NCBI RefSeq assembly: GCF_005146945.1
Contig: NZ_SWMS01000006.1
Coordinates: 62,001-126,000, forward strand
Source: Prauserella endophytica
GTDB lineage: Bacteria; Actinomycetota; Actinomycetes; Mycobacteriales; Pseudonocardiaceae
Direction: 5' to 3'
Length of the DNA: 64,000 bases
Numbering within the stretch: the first letter of the stretch is position 1; each line of letters opens with the position of its first letter. A program made the translations under genes and the position numbers. This document shows, in pieces, positions 17,369-25,500 of this stretch. The notes under the pieces are model-generated. The model ran no database searches, had not been told where the DNA came from, and worked only from the letters and a program-made list of their open reading frames with translations.

Positions 17369-18541
17369 TCAGAGGCCGCCGCGGGCCACGAGCTGGGACA
17401 CGATCACGTTGCGCTGCATCTCGTTGGTGCCCTCGCCGACGATCATCAGCGGCGCGTCGCGGAAGTAGCGCTCGACGTCGAACTCCGTGGAGTAGCCGTA
17501 GCCGCCGTGCACGCGGACCGCGTTGAGCGCCACCTCCATCGCGACCTCGGAACAGAACAGCTTCGCCATGCCCGCCTCGAGGTCAGAGCGCTCGCCCGAG
17601 TCGTACCGCGTGGCGGCATGCAGCAGCAGCCTGCGGGCCGCGGTGAGCTTGGTGCCCATGTCGGCGAGGTAGTTGCCCACCGACTCGTGCTTCCAGATCG
17701 GCTTGCCGAAGGCCTCCCGCTCCTGGGCGTAGCGCAGCGCGTCGTCGAAGGCGGCCCTGGCGACGCCGGTCGCGCGCGCCGCCACCTGGATCCGGCCGAT
17801 CTCCAGCCCGCGCATCATCTGCCCGAACCCGGCGCCCTCGACGCCGCCGAGCAGCGCGTCGGCGGGCACCCGGCAGTCGGTGAAGGACAGCTCGCAGCTC
17901 TCAACGCCCTTGTAGCCCAGCTTGGGCAGGTCCCGCGACACCTCGAAGCCGGGCCCCTTCTCCACCAGCAGGACGCTCATGCCCTTGTGCGCGGGTGTGG
18001 CGGACGGGTCCGTCTTGCACAGCAGCGCGACCAGGCCCGAGTGGCGGGCGTTGGAGATCCACGTCTTGGACCCGTTGATCACATAGCCTCCCCCGCCGGG
18101 GGTGCCCCCACTGTCGTCGCGGACGGCCACCGTGCGCATGGCCTGCAGGTCCGAGCCGCCGCCCGGCTCGGTGAGCGCCATCGTGGCCCGCAGCTCGCCG
18201 GTCGCCATGCGCGGCAGGTACTTCCGCTTCTGCTCCTCGGTGCCGTAGTCGAGCAGCAGCTTCGACACCACGGTGTGCCCGCCCATGGCCCCGGCGAGGC
18301 TCATCCAGCCGCGGGCGAGCTCCTCGGTGACCATCGCGTAGCACGGCGTGGACACGCGCACGTCGCCGTAGGGCTCCGGGATCGCCAGCCCGTAGATGCC
18401 CAGCCGCTTCATCTGCTCGATGAGCTTCTCCGGGTAGGTGTTCTCGTGCTCCAGCTCCCTGACGACGGGGCGGACCTCGCGGTCGACGAAGTCGCGCACC
18501 GTCTCGACGATCGCCCGCTCGTCGGCGTCCAGCTCATCCAT
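17369..18541 (-). CDS. Acyl-CoA dehydrogenase
   Basis: 390-residue FAD-dependent acyl-CoA dehydrogenase. It carries the full signatures: MALTEPGGGSDLQAMRT near residue 128, LGYKGVESCELSFTDCRVPA near 210, RVHGGYGYSTEFDVERYFRD near 345, and the catalytic glutamate in VGEGTNEMQRNVI at the C-terminus. The start ATG at 18541 lies 2 bp past the stop of the MaoC-like gene (18544), so the pair is translationally coupled. The unit also includes the aldehyde dehydrogenase and the eroded alcohol dehydrogenase upstream. Confidence 0.93.
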   Translation of the reverse strand: MDELDADERAIVETVRDFVDREVRPVVRELEHENTYPEKLIEQMKRLGIYGLAIPEPYGDVRVSTPCYAMVTEELARGWMSLAGAMGGHTVVSKLLLDYGTEEQKRKYLPRMATGELRATMALTEPGGGSDLQAMRTVAVRDDSGGTPGGGGYVINGSKTWISNARHSGLVALLCKTDPSATPAHKGMSVLLVEKGPGFEVSRDLPKLGYKGVESCELSFTDCRVPADALLGGVEGAGFGQMMRGLEIGRIQVAARATGVARAAFDDALRYAQEREAFGKPIWKHESVGNYLADMGTKLTAARRLLLHAATRYDSGERSDLEAGMAKLFCSEVAMEVALNAVRVHGGYGYSTEFDVERYFRDAPLMIVGEGTNEMQRNVIVSQLVARGGL

Positions 18542-18543
18542 GT

Positions 18544-19407
18544 TCAGTCCTCCGATCCGGCGAAACGTACCTGTGCTGTGGCATGCCGCGGCTCCGCGGC
18601 ACTGGCGACGGCCAGCTCCGCGCCGTCGTCCTCCGGCCGTCCCGTGACCACGATCCGGTCGCCGGCGAACACGGGCCGCCGCAGCCGGAAGCTCACCGAC
18701 CCGACCCGGCGATCGGTGTTGCGCCGCACCAACTCCAGCATCAGCAGCACCAGCAGCGGGCCGTGCACCACGAGCCCGGGGTAGCCTTCCACCCCGGTGG
18801 CGTAGGGGACGTCGTAGTGGATGCGGTGCGCGTTGGCGGTCAGCGCGCTGAACCGGAACAGCGCCGCCGGGTCGGTCACGGGCACGATCCGCCACGGCGC
18901 CCCGTCCTCCGGCGGTGGTTCTGTGGTCGTGGTGAACGAGCGCCGTGCGTCGTCGCCGCTGCGGTAGACGTAGTCCAGCTCCTCGGTGACCCGCGCCTCG
19001 CCGTCCTGCCGGTACTCGGAGCGCACCGTCACGAACGCCATCTCTCCGGTGCGGCCCTCCTTTACGACGCAGTTGTCCAGTGTGGACACTCGCTCGACGT
19101 GGGCTCCCGTCTCCAGCGGGCGCGCGATGGTGAGCCTGCCGCCCGCGAACATGCGCCGCCGGTCCGGGATGGGCGGCAGGAAGTGGCCGGAAAGGGGGTG
19201 CCCGTCCTCGCCGAGGTCGCTCTGCGGCGGCCACTCCAGCAGGTGCAGCCAGTGCCACAGCGGGGGCAGGTCGTCACCCGCCCTCGCGGCGACGGGCTGG
19301 TCGAGCACGGCCGACAGCGCGGCGACCGGCCCCGCGTCGACGACGCCGGTCTCCGTGCGCGGCTCCGGCCGCCAGTCCCGCAGGTGAGTCTCCAGGGAGT
19401 CAGTCAT
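18544..19407 (-). CDS. MaoC/HTD2-like (mesaconyl-CoA hydratase-type) dehydratase
   Basis: 287-residue double hot-dog protein of the FAS1-dehydratase/HTD2 type. N-terminal region WHWLHLLEWPPQSDLGEDGH, then PPIPDRRRMFAGGRL near 84; C-terminal hot dog with FRFSALTANAHRIHYDVPYA near 185 and EGYPGLVVHGPL. These hydrate enoyl-CoA or mesaconyl-C4-CoA type substrates. The ATG at 19407 has GGAG 7 bases upstream; the same frame is open to 19707 but that region holds gene debris. Coupled to the acyl-CoA dehydrogenase. Confidence 0.85.
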   Translation of the reverse strand: MTDSLETHLRDWRPEPRTETGVVDAGPVAALSAVLDQPVAARAGDDLPPLWHWLHLLEWPPQSDLGEDGHPLSGHFLPPIPDRRRMFAGGRLTIARPLETGAHVERVSTLDNCVVKEGRTGEMAFVTVRSEYRQDGEARVTEELDYVYRSGDDARRSFTTTTEPPPEDGAPWRIVPVTDPAALFRFSALTANAHRIHYDVPYATGVEGYPGLVVHGPLLVLLMLELVRRNTDRRVGSVSFRLRRPVFAGDRIVVTGRPEDDGAELAVASAAEPRHATAQVRFAGSED

Positions 19408-19562
19408 GGGGTTCTCCGATAGTGGGTGGATCTTCAGTGTCCCGTCGTCGTAGCCGGCCACGTCGGCGAAGCTCCGGTCCCCGGCGAACGCGCCGACGCT
19501 CATGCGCGCGTGCGCCTCGGTGCCGTCGGCCCATCGTCCACTGGGGACACTCGTGACGCCCT

Positions 19563-19819
19563 TCACCGCCCTGCAGGCGGTACCAGCGCGCGGCACGCGG
19601 CCGCCCAGTCGCCGGTCTCGGCGATCGCGCCGGACGCCTCGTGGCCCAGCACGAGCGGGAACTTCGGCGTGAGCGTTCCGTTGATCATGGAAAGGCCGGA
19701 GTGGCACACGCCCGCCGCGGTGATGCGCTCCCGCACGTCGCCGTGGCCGGGCGCGGGCGGTTCGAGGTCGGCCACCCTGGCGGTTCCCCGGGTACGTCGA
19801 CGATGACGGCTCTGACCAC
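19563..19819 (-). pseudogene. Remnant of a zinc alcohol dehydrogenase
   Basis: The first about 75 codons of a medium-chain alcohol dehydrogenase, broken twice. Starting at GTG 19819 behind AGGGAGG, the frame reads VVRAVIVDVPGEPP. One base appears lost there and the sequence continues in another frame as VADLEPPAPGHGDV, ITAAGVCHSGLSM and PLVLGHEASGAIAETG, then departs from any ADH and stops at 19563. The zinc-ligand motifs (GVCHS, GHE) identify the family; the catalytic remainder, about 280 codons, is missing. The 155 bp to the MaoC start hold a further open stretch (FADVAGYDDGTLKIHPL) of unknown origin, probably debris of the same deletion. Confidence 0.75.
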
Positions 19820-19830
19820 GAGGGGCCTCC

Positions 19831-21246
19831 CTAGAGCTGGATGGACTTGACTTCGAGGTACTCGTCGAGGCCCTGCCGTCCCATCTCCCTGCCGACGCCG
19901 GACTGCTTGTACCCGCCGAACGGGGCGAGCGGGTTGTACGCGCCGCCGTTGACGTCGATCTGGCCCGTGCGCACCTGGCGCGCGAAGGCGAGCGCGCGGT
20001 CGCTGTCGGCCGACCACACCGCGCCGTGGAGGCCGTAGCGGGAGTTGTTGGCGATGCGCAGCGCGTCGTCGGTGTCGCGGAACGGGATCACCGAGAGCAC
20101 CGGGCCGAAGATCTCCTCCTGCGCGATGGTCGAGTCGGGGTCGACGTCGGCGAACACCGTGGGGGAGACGTAGTAGCCGCGCTCGAACCCGGCCGGGGTG
20201 TCCGCGCCGCCGGTGACCAGGCGGGCGCCTTCTTCGACGCCCTTGGCGATGAAGCCGCGTACCCGTTCGCGCTGCGCGGCCGACACCAGCGGGCCGAGCT
20301 TGGTCTTCGGGTCCAGCGGGTCGCCGGGGGCGAACCCGGCGGCGAACTCCCCGGCCAGTTCGGCGGCCTCGGCGTGGCGGTCGGCGGGCACCAGCAGGCG
20401 GGTCCACGCCGTGCAGGTCTGGCCGCCGTTGAGGAACGCGTTGGCGACGCCGACCTTGACCGCGGTCCTGAGGTCGGCGTCGTCGAGCACGACGTTGGCC
20501 GACTTGCCGCCGAGTTCCAGGGTGACCTTTTTGATCGTGCGCGCTCCCAGCTCGGCGACGCGCGAGCCGGCCCGCACCGAACCGGTGAACGACACGTGGT
20601 CCACCTCGGGATGCGTGGCGAGGGCCTCGCCGACGACGGGACCGCGCCCGTGCACGAGGTTCACCACCCCGGCCGGCAGGCCGGCCTCGTGGATCGCGTC
20701 GAACAGCGCGACGGCCGCCAGCGGGGCCACCTCGCTTGGTTTGATCACCACGGTGCAGCCCGCGGCCAACGCGGGGGCGAGCTTGCAGGTGATCTGGTGC
20801 AGCGGGTAGTTCCACGGCGTGATCGCGGCGACCACGCCGATCGGCTCCTTCACCACGAGGGTGTTGCCGATCTTCTCCTCGGGCTCCTCCCGCGTGAGCA
20901 GGTCGACGTAGCTCGAGATGTCGGTCAGCGGGAGGGAGGCCTGGATGCGCGAGGCGATGCGCATGGGGGTGCCGACGTCGGTGGCGATGAGCTCGGCGAT
21001 CTCGTCGACGCGCTTGGCAAGACCGTCGTGCAGCTTCCGCAGGTACTCCGCCCGCTCGGCCCTGGGCGTGGCCGCCCAGCCGGGGAAGGCGCGCCGGGCC
21101 GCGCGGACCGCCCTGTCGACGTGCTCGGCGGTGCAGTCGGGCACCTCGCCGATCGTCTCCTCGGTGGCGGGGTTCTCCACGGCGATCGCCGCGCTACCCG
21201 CGGCGACCCACTCACCGTCGAGGTAGAGGTCGCTTCGATGACTCAC
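19831..21246 (-). CDS. Aldehyde dehydrogenase (NAD(P)+)
   Basis: 471-residue aldehyde dehydrogenase oxidising an aldehyde to its acid. Motifs: [20 protein letters not shown] near residue 150, active-site glutamate in [12 protein letters not shown] near 248, and nucleophilic cysteine in [12 protein letters not shown] near 283. The GTG at 21246 lies 5 bases after AAGGAGAT and is the chosen start; the longer frame to 21390 crosses the palindromic promoter element. It leads the unit ALDH - broken ADH - MaoC-like - ACAD. With the ADH gone, an alcohol-to-acid route would depend on another enzyme. Confidence 0.92.
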   Translation of the reverse strand: MSHRSDLYLDGEWVAAGSAAIAVENPATEETIGEVPDCTAEHVDRAVRAARRAFPGWAATPRAERAEYLRKLHDGLAKRVDEIAELIATDVGTPMRIASRIQASLPLTDISSYVDLLTREEPEEKIGNTLVVKEPIGVVAAITPWNYPLHQITCKLAPALAAGCTVVIKPSEVAPLAAVALFDAIHEAGLPAGVVNLVHGRGPVVGEALATHPEVDHVSFTGSVRAGSRVAELGARTIKKVTLELGGKSANVVLDDADLRTAVKVGVANAFLNGGQTCTAWTRLLVPADRHAEAAELAGEFAAGFAPGDPLDPKTKLGPLVSAAQRERVRGFIAKGVEEGARLVTGGADTPAGFERGYYVSPTVFADVDPDSTIAQEEIFGPVLSVIPFRDTDDALRIANNSRYGLHGAVWSADSDRALAFARQVRTGQIDVNGGAYNPLAPFGGYKQSGVGREMGRQGLDEYLEVKSIQL

Positions 21247-21285
21247 TGGATCTCCTTCGATCGCGGTACGTCGCCATCTTGACTG

Positions 21286-21299
21286 CATTCTATAGAATG
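21286..21299. promoter_or_regulatory. Perfect palindrome CATTCTATAGAATG
   Basis: A 14-bp perfect palindrome in the ALDH promoter, 40 bp before its start codon, and AT-rich in a very GC-rich setting. The half-site (TATAGAAT) recurs just before the GntR gene at 21621, so this is the likely operator of that FCD-type GntR regulator. On the minus strand it also supplies a possible -10 box (TAGAAT). Confidence 0.65.
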
Positions 21300-21399
21300 T
21301 GCAAGATGAGCCGGTCACTGTAAGCCACATCACGAGATGGCCCGCCCGGTTCCGGTGGCGGTGGCCCGCGGGCACATCCACGGTGTCCATGCGAAAGGG

Positions 21400-21620
21400 A
21401 GATACGTGACCAGGTCAAGTCCCGGCGACAAGTTGGCGGGAGCGGACCAGGAGCGCCTCGCGTGCGGCCGAGGCCTGAACGGCTCGCGGACGCGATCGCC
21501 GCGCACGAGGGCGTGTTCGAGAAGGCGCCCCTGAGGTACAAGGAGGCGGCACGGCGCTCGGCTCCGTCGGGCGACGCCAACCAGGGGGCGGCGGAGGCCG
21601 GCCAGGCCAGGAAGTCGCCC
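21400..21620 (+). pseudogene. Degraded coding remnant in a 388-bp gap
   Basis: Between the ALDH promoter and the GntR gene there is no intact gene. A good ribosome-binding site (AAAGGGAG) and a GTG at 21408 open a short frame (VTRSSPGDKLAGADQERL...) that stops at 21534. From about 21470 another frame reads like protein (RLADAIAAHEGVFEKAPLRY, then KEAARRSAPS) and runs to about 21630. This looks like the ends of one gene joined by deletion and frameshift. I cannot name the family. Confidence 0.4.
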
Positions 21621-21634
21621 TCTAGAATATAGAA
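21621..21634 (+). promoter_or_regulatory. Promoter/operator directly abutting the GntR start
   Basis: TCTAGAATATAGAA ends one base before the ATG at 21635. It contains TAGAAT, a good -10 box whose spacing puts the transcription start at or next to the A of the ATG, so the mRNA may be leaderless (there is no ribosome-binding site). It also resembles the 21286 palindrome, pointing to autoregulation. Confidence 0.5.
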
Positions 21635-22375
21635 ATGGCGCGACTCGCGGGTGACGGGATGATGGACGGACACGGCGGGCGGCCCGCCACGGCCGGTACT
21701 GCTCCGGCGCGGCGCGCCAGCTTCGGCGGCAAGCAGCAGCTGAGCGAGCGGGTCGCCGCCTATGTCCGCGAGGGCATCATGGTCGGGCAGTTCCCCGCCG
21801 GGGAGTTCGTGCGCACCGAGCACCTCGCCGAGGAGCTGGGCGTGAGCCAGACGCCCGTGCGCGAGGCGCTGATGATCCTGCACAGCGAGGGGTCGGTGCG
21901 CTGGGAGCCCCGGCGGGGGTACCGCGTCGTGCCGATCACCAGCCGCGACGTGCGGGATCTCTTCGACGTACAGGCCTACATCGCGGGCGAACTGGCCGGC
22001 CGCGCGGCCACGCGCCTCGACGAGGCGGAGCTGGACCGGCTCGACGAGATCCAGAGTCGTCTCGCCGAGTCCGAGCGGGCAGGCGACACCGAGCTCGTCG
22101 ACAGCCTCAACCACGAGATCCACCGCACCATCAACAAGGTCTCCGGCTCCCTGCGGATGGCCTCGCTGCTGAACCTGACGGTGAGCTACGTGCCGCTGCG
22201 CTTCTTCGGCAAGATCGAGGGGTGGGCGTCGGCGTCGGCGCACGACCACTCGGCGATCTTCGCGGCGCTGCGTGCCCGTGACGCCGAGGCCGCGCGCACG
22301 GCGATGGCGGAGCACATCCGGCACATCGGCGAGCTGCTCGTCGACCACCTCGCGAGGCAGGGCATCCTCAGCTGA
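21635..22375 (+). CDS. GntR-family regulator, FCD domain
   Basis: 246-residue regulator of the FadR/FCD branch. The winged HTH (about residues 30-95) contains FVRTEHLAEELGVSQTPVRE and LILHSEGSVRWEPRRGYRV. The C-terminal all-helical FCD domain (about 105-235) has the metal/ligand residues of the family (DSLNHEIHRTINK, AHDHSAIFAALRARD, MAEHIRHIGELL). Likely controls the ALDH-MaoC-ACAD unit through the matching palindromes. If the mRNA is leaderless the start is 21635; ATGs at 21659 or 21662 are alternatives. Confidence 0.9.
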   Translation: MARLAGDGMMDGHGGRPATAGTAPARRASFGGKQQLSERVAAYVREGIMVGQFPAGEFVRTEHLAEELGVSQTPVREALMILHSEGSVRWEPRRGYRVVPITSRDVRDLFDVQAYIAGELAGRAATRLDEAELDRLDEIQSRLAESERAGDTELVDSLNHEIHRTINKVSGSLRMASLLNLTVSYVPLRFFGKIEGWASASAHDHSAIFAALRARDAEAARTAMAEHIRHIGELLVDHLARQGILS

Positions 22376-22502
22376 GCGCCGGTTAGCGCAGGCGGTGCGG
22401 GGGCCCCTTTGGCGACACCCTACAAAGCCGGGGCGCGGGGCGTGGTTGAGTCCGATCATTTGCCGACCCGCCGGTAACCGGAAGAGTACGAGGCAAGGTG
22501 CA

Positions 22503-22532
22503 GGCGACGGCCGCGAACCGGTCGTCGCCTTT
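22503..22532 (+). terminator. Hairpin plus T run just before the carboxylase
   Basis: GGCGACG (22503-22509) pairs with CGTCGCC (22523-22529), with CCG/CGG inside, and is followed by TTT. It has the form of an intrinsic terminator but lies only about 34 bp before the carboxylase start, after the GntR gene. It either ends GntR transcription or attenuates the carboxylase mRNA. Confidence 0.5.
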
Positions 22533-22565
22533 CGTGTTGCTCGTGAGTTGTGAGGTTTGCCGGTT

Positions 22566-25500
22566 TTGTTCACTCGCATCGCCATCGTGAATCGGGGAGA
22601 GGCCGCGATGCGGCTGATCCATGCCGTCCGGGAGCGCAACGCCGAAGGCGGGCCACGGATGGAGACCGTCGCCTTCTACACCGACGCCGACCGCACCGCG
22701 ACCTTCGTGCGGGAGGCCGACCACGCCTACCTGCTCGGCCCCGCCTCGGCGCGCCCGTACCTCGACCTCGCCGTGCTGGAACGCGCCCTGGTCGAGACGA
22801 GGGCCGACGCCGCGTGGGTCGGCTGGGGCTTCGTGGCCGAGGACCCGGCGTTCGCGGAGCTGTGCGAGCGGCTCGGCGTGACCTTCGTCGGGCCGAGCGC
22901 GGAGGCGATGCGCAAGCTCGGCGACAAGATCGGCGCGAAGCTCATCGCGGAGGAGGTCGGCGTCCCGGTGGCGCCGTGGAGCCGCGGCGCGGTCGAGAAC
23001 CTCGACGCCGCGCTGCTGGCCGCCAAGGAGATCGGCTACCCGCTGATGCTCAAGGCGACCGCGGGCGGCGGGGGCCGGGGCATCCGCGTCATCACCTCCG
23101 ACGAGGAGCTTGCCGACGCCTACGAGCGCACCAGCCAGGAGGCCGCCCGCGCCTTCGGCAGCGGCGTCGTGTTCCTGGAGCGGCTGGTCACCGGCGCGCG
23201 GCACGTCGAGGTGCAGGTGATCGCCGACGGCCAGGGCACCGCGTGGGCGCTCGGCGTCCGCGACTGCTCCGTGCAGCGGCGCAACCAGAAGGTGATCGAG
23301 GAGTCCGCGTCGCCGCTGCTGAGCGAGGAGCAGACCCGCGAGCTCAAGGCCTCGGCCGAGCGCCTCGCGGTCGCGGTCGGCTACCGCGGCGCGGCCACCG
23401 TCGAGTTCCTCTACCACCCCGGCCAGAAGATGTTCGCCTTCCTCGAGGTGAACACGCGCCTGCAGGTGGAGCACCCCATCACCGAGGCCACCACCGGCAT
23501 GGACCTCGTGAAGGCGCAGCTGCACGTCGCCTCGGGCGGCACCCTCACCGGCGAGATCCCGCGCGAGCTCGGCCACGCCGTCGAGGCCAGGCTCAACGCC
23601 GAGGACCCAGACCGCGACTTCGCGCCCGCGCCCGGCCGCATCGCGCTGCTCGGCCTGCCCGCGGGCCCCGGCATCCGCGTCGACACCGGTGTCAGCGAGG
23701 GCGACACGATCCCCGCCGACTTCGACTCGATGATCGCCAAGATCATCGCCTACGGCCGCACCCGCGACGAGGCGCTGGCCCGCCTGCGCCGCGCCGTCGC
23801 CGAGACCACCGTGCTCATCGAGGGCGGCGCTACCAACAAGAGCTTCCTGCTCGACCTGCTCGACCAGCCCGAGGTGATCGACGCCAGCGCCGACACGGGC
23901 TGGATCGACCGGGTGCGAGGCGAGGGCCGCCTCGTCTCGTGCCGGCACTCCGGCATCGCGCTCGCCGCGGCCGCGATCGAGGCGTACGAGGACGAGGAAC
24001 GCACCGAGCTGCAGCGGTTGCTGTCCACCGCGTACGGTGGCCGCCCGCAGGTGCAGCACGAGAGCGGCCGCCCCATCGACCTCAAGCTGCGCGGCGCCGG
24101 CTACCGCGTGAGCGTCGCGAGGACCGGCGCCCGCCGGTTCCGCGTCGGCATCGACGGCGGCGCCGAGGTGCGGCCCGTCGACGTCGAGATCGACCGGTTC
24201 GACGCGCGCTCGGGCCAGCTCGTGGTGAACGGGCGGCGGTTCCGGTTCGTCACCGGCATCCACGGCCCGATCCACCTCGTCGAGGTGGAGGGCGTCACCC
24301 ACCGCATCAGCCGCGACGAGGGCGGTGTCGTGCGTTCGCCTGCGCCCGCGCTGGTGGTGGCGACGCCCGTCGAGGTGGGAGCCGAGGTGGAGGCCGGCGC
24401 GCCAGTGCTCGTGCTGGAGAGCATGAAGATGGAGACGGTGCTGCGCGCGCCGTTTCGCGCGACGCTCAAGGAGCGGCCCGTCTCCGTGGGCAGCCAGGTC
24501 GAGACCGGCGCGGCGCTCCTGCGCCTCGAGCCCGTGGCCGACGCCGACGACGAGGCCACCGGGGAGAGCGCGCCCGGCGCGGACCTCGAGCTGCCGCCGG
24601 AGCCACGCGACGTCACCGCGCGGCAGCGCGTCGAGCGTGGTCTGGACGACCTGCGCAGTCTGCTGCTCGGCTACGACGTCGACCCGCACGACCAGGGCCG
24701 CGTGCTGTCGGACTACCTCGCGGCCCGCGCGGAGCTGGCGGCTTCGGGCGAGCGGCCCGTCGGCGGAGAGGTGGAGCTGCTGCGCGTCTTCGCGGACCTC
24801 TCCGAGCTCACCCGCAACCGGCCCGCCGGTGAGGAGGACCGCGCCGACACCCGCGTGCACAGCGCCCGCGAGTTCTTCCACACCTACCTGCAGAGCCTCG
24901 ACGTCGAGCGCGCCGGGCTCTCCGAGACGTTCCAGAACCGGCTCTCGCGCGTGCTCGCCTACTACGGCGTCACCGACCTGGAGCGCACGCCGCAGCTGGA
25001 GGACGCCGTCTTCCGGATCTTCCTCGCGCAGCAGCGAGCCGCCGCCGACGTGGTGGTGGTGACCACGCTGCTGCAGCAGTGGCTCACCGAGCCCGCGCCG
25101 GGCAACTCCGTGCGCGAGGCGGTGGGCCAGGTGCTGGAGCACCTCATCGTCGCCACCCAGCTGCGCTTCCCCGTGGTCGGCGACCTCGCGCGGAGCCTGG
25201 TGTTCCGCTGGTTCGCCCAGCCCATGCTGCGCCGCAACCGCGCGGAGATCTACACCCGTGTCCGGGCCCACCTGCGCTACCTCGACGCTCACCCCGCCGC
25301 GCCCGACCGCGAGGAGCGCATCGCGGAGATGGTCGCGAGCCCCGAGCCGCTGGTGCGGATGCTGGGGCAGCGGATCGGAAGGCCGGGCACGGACCTCGCG
25401 CCGCTGCTGGAGGTGCTGAGCCGCCGCTACTACCACAGCAGGAACCTGCAGGACGTGCGCAACCTGCGGGTGGCGGGCCGCTCGTGCGTCACCGCGGAGT

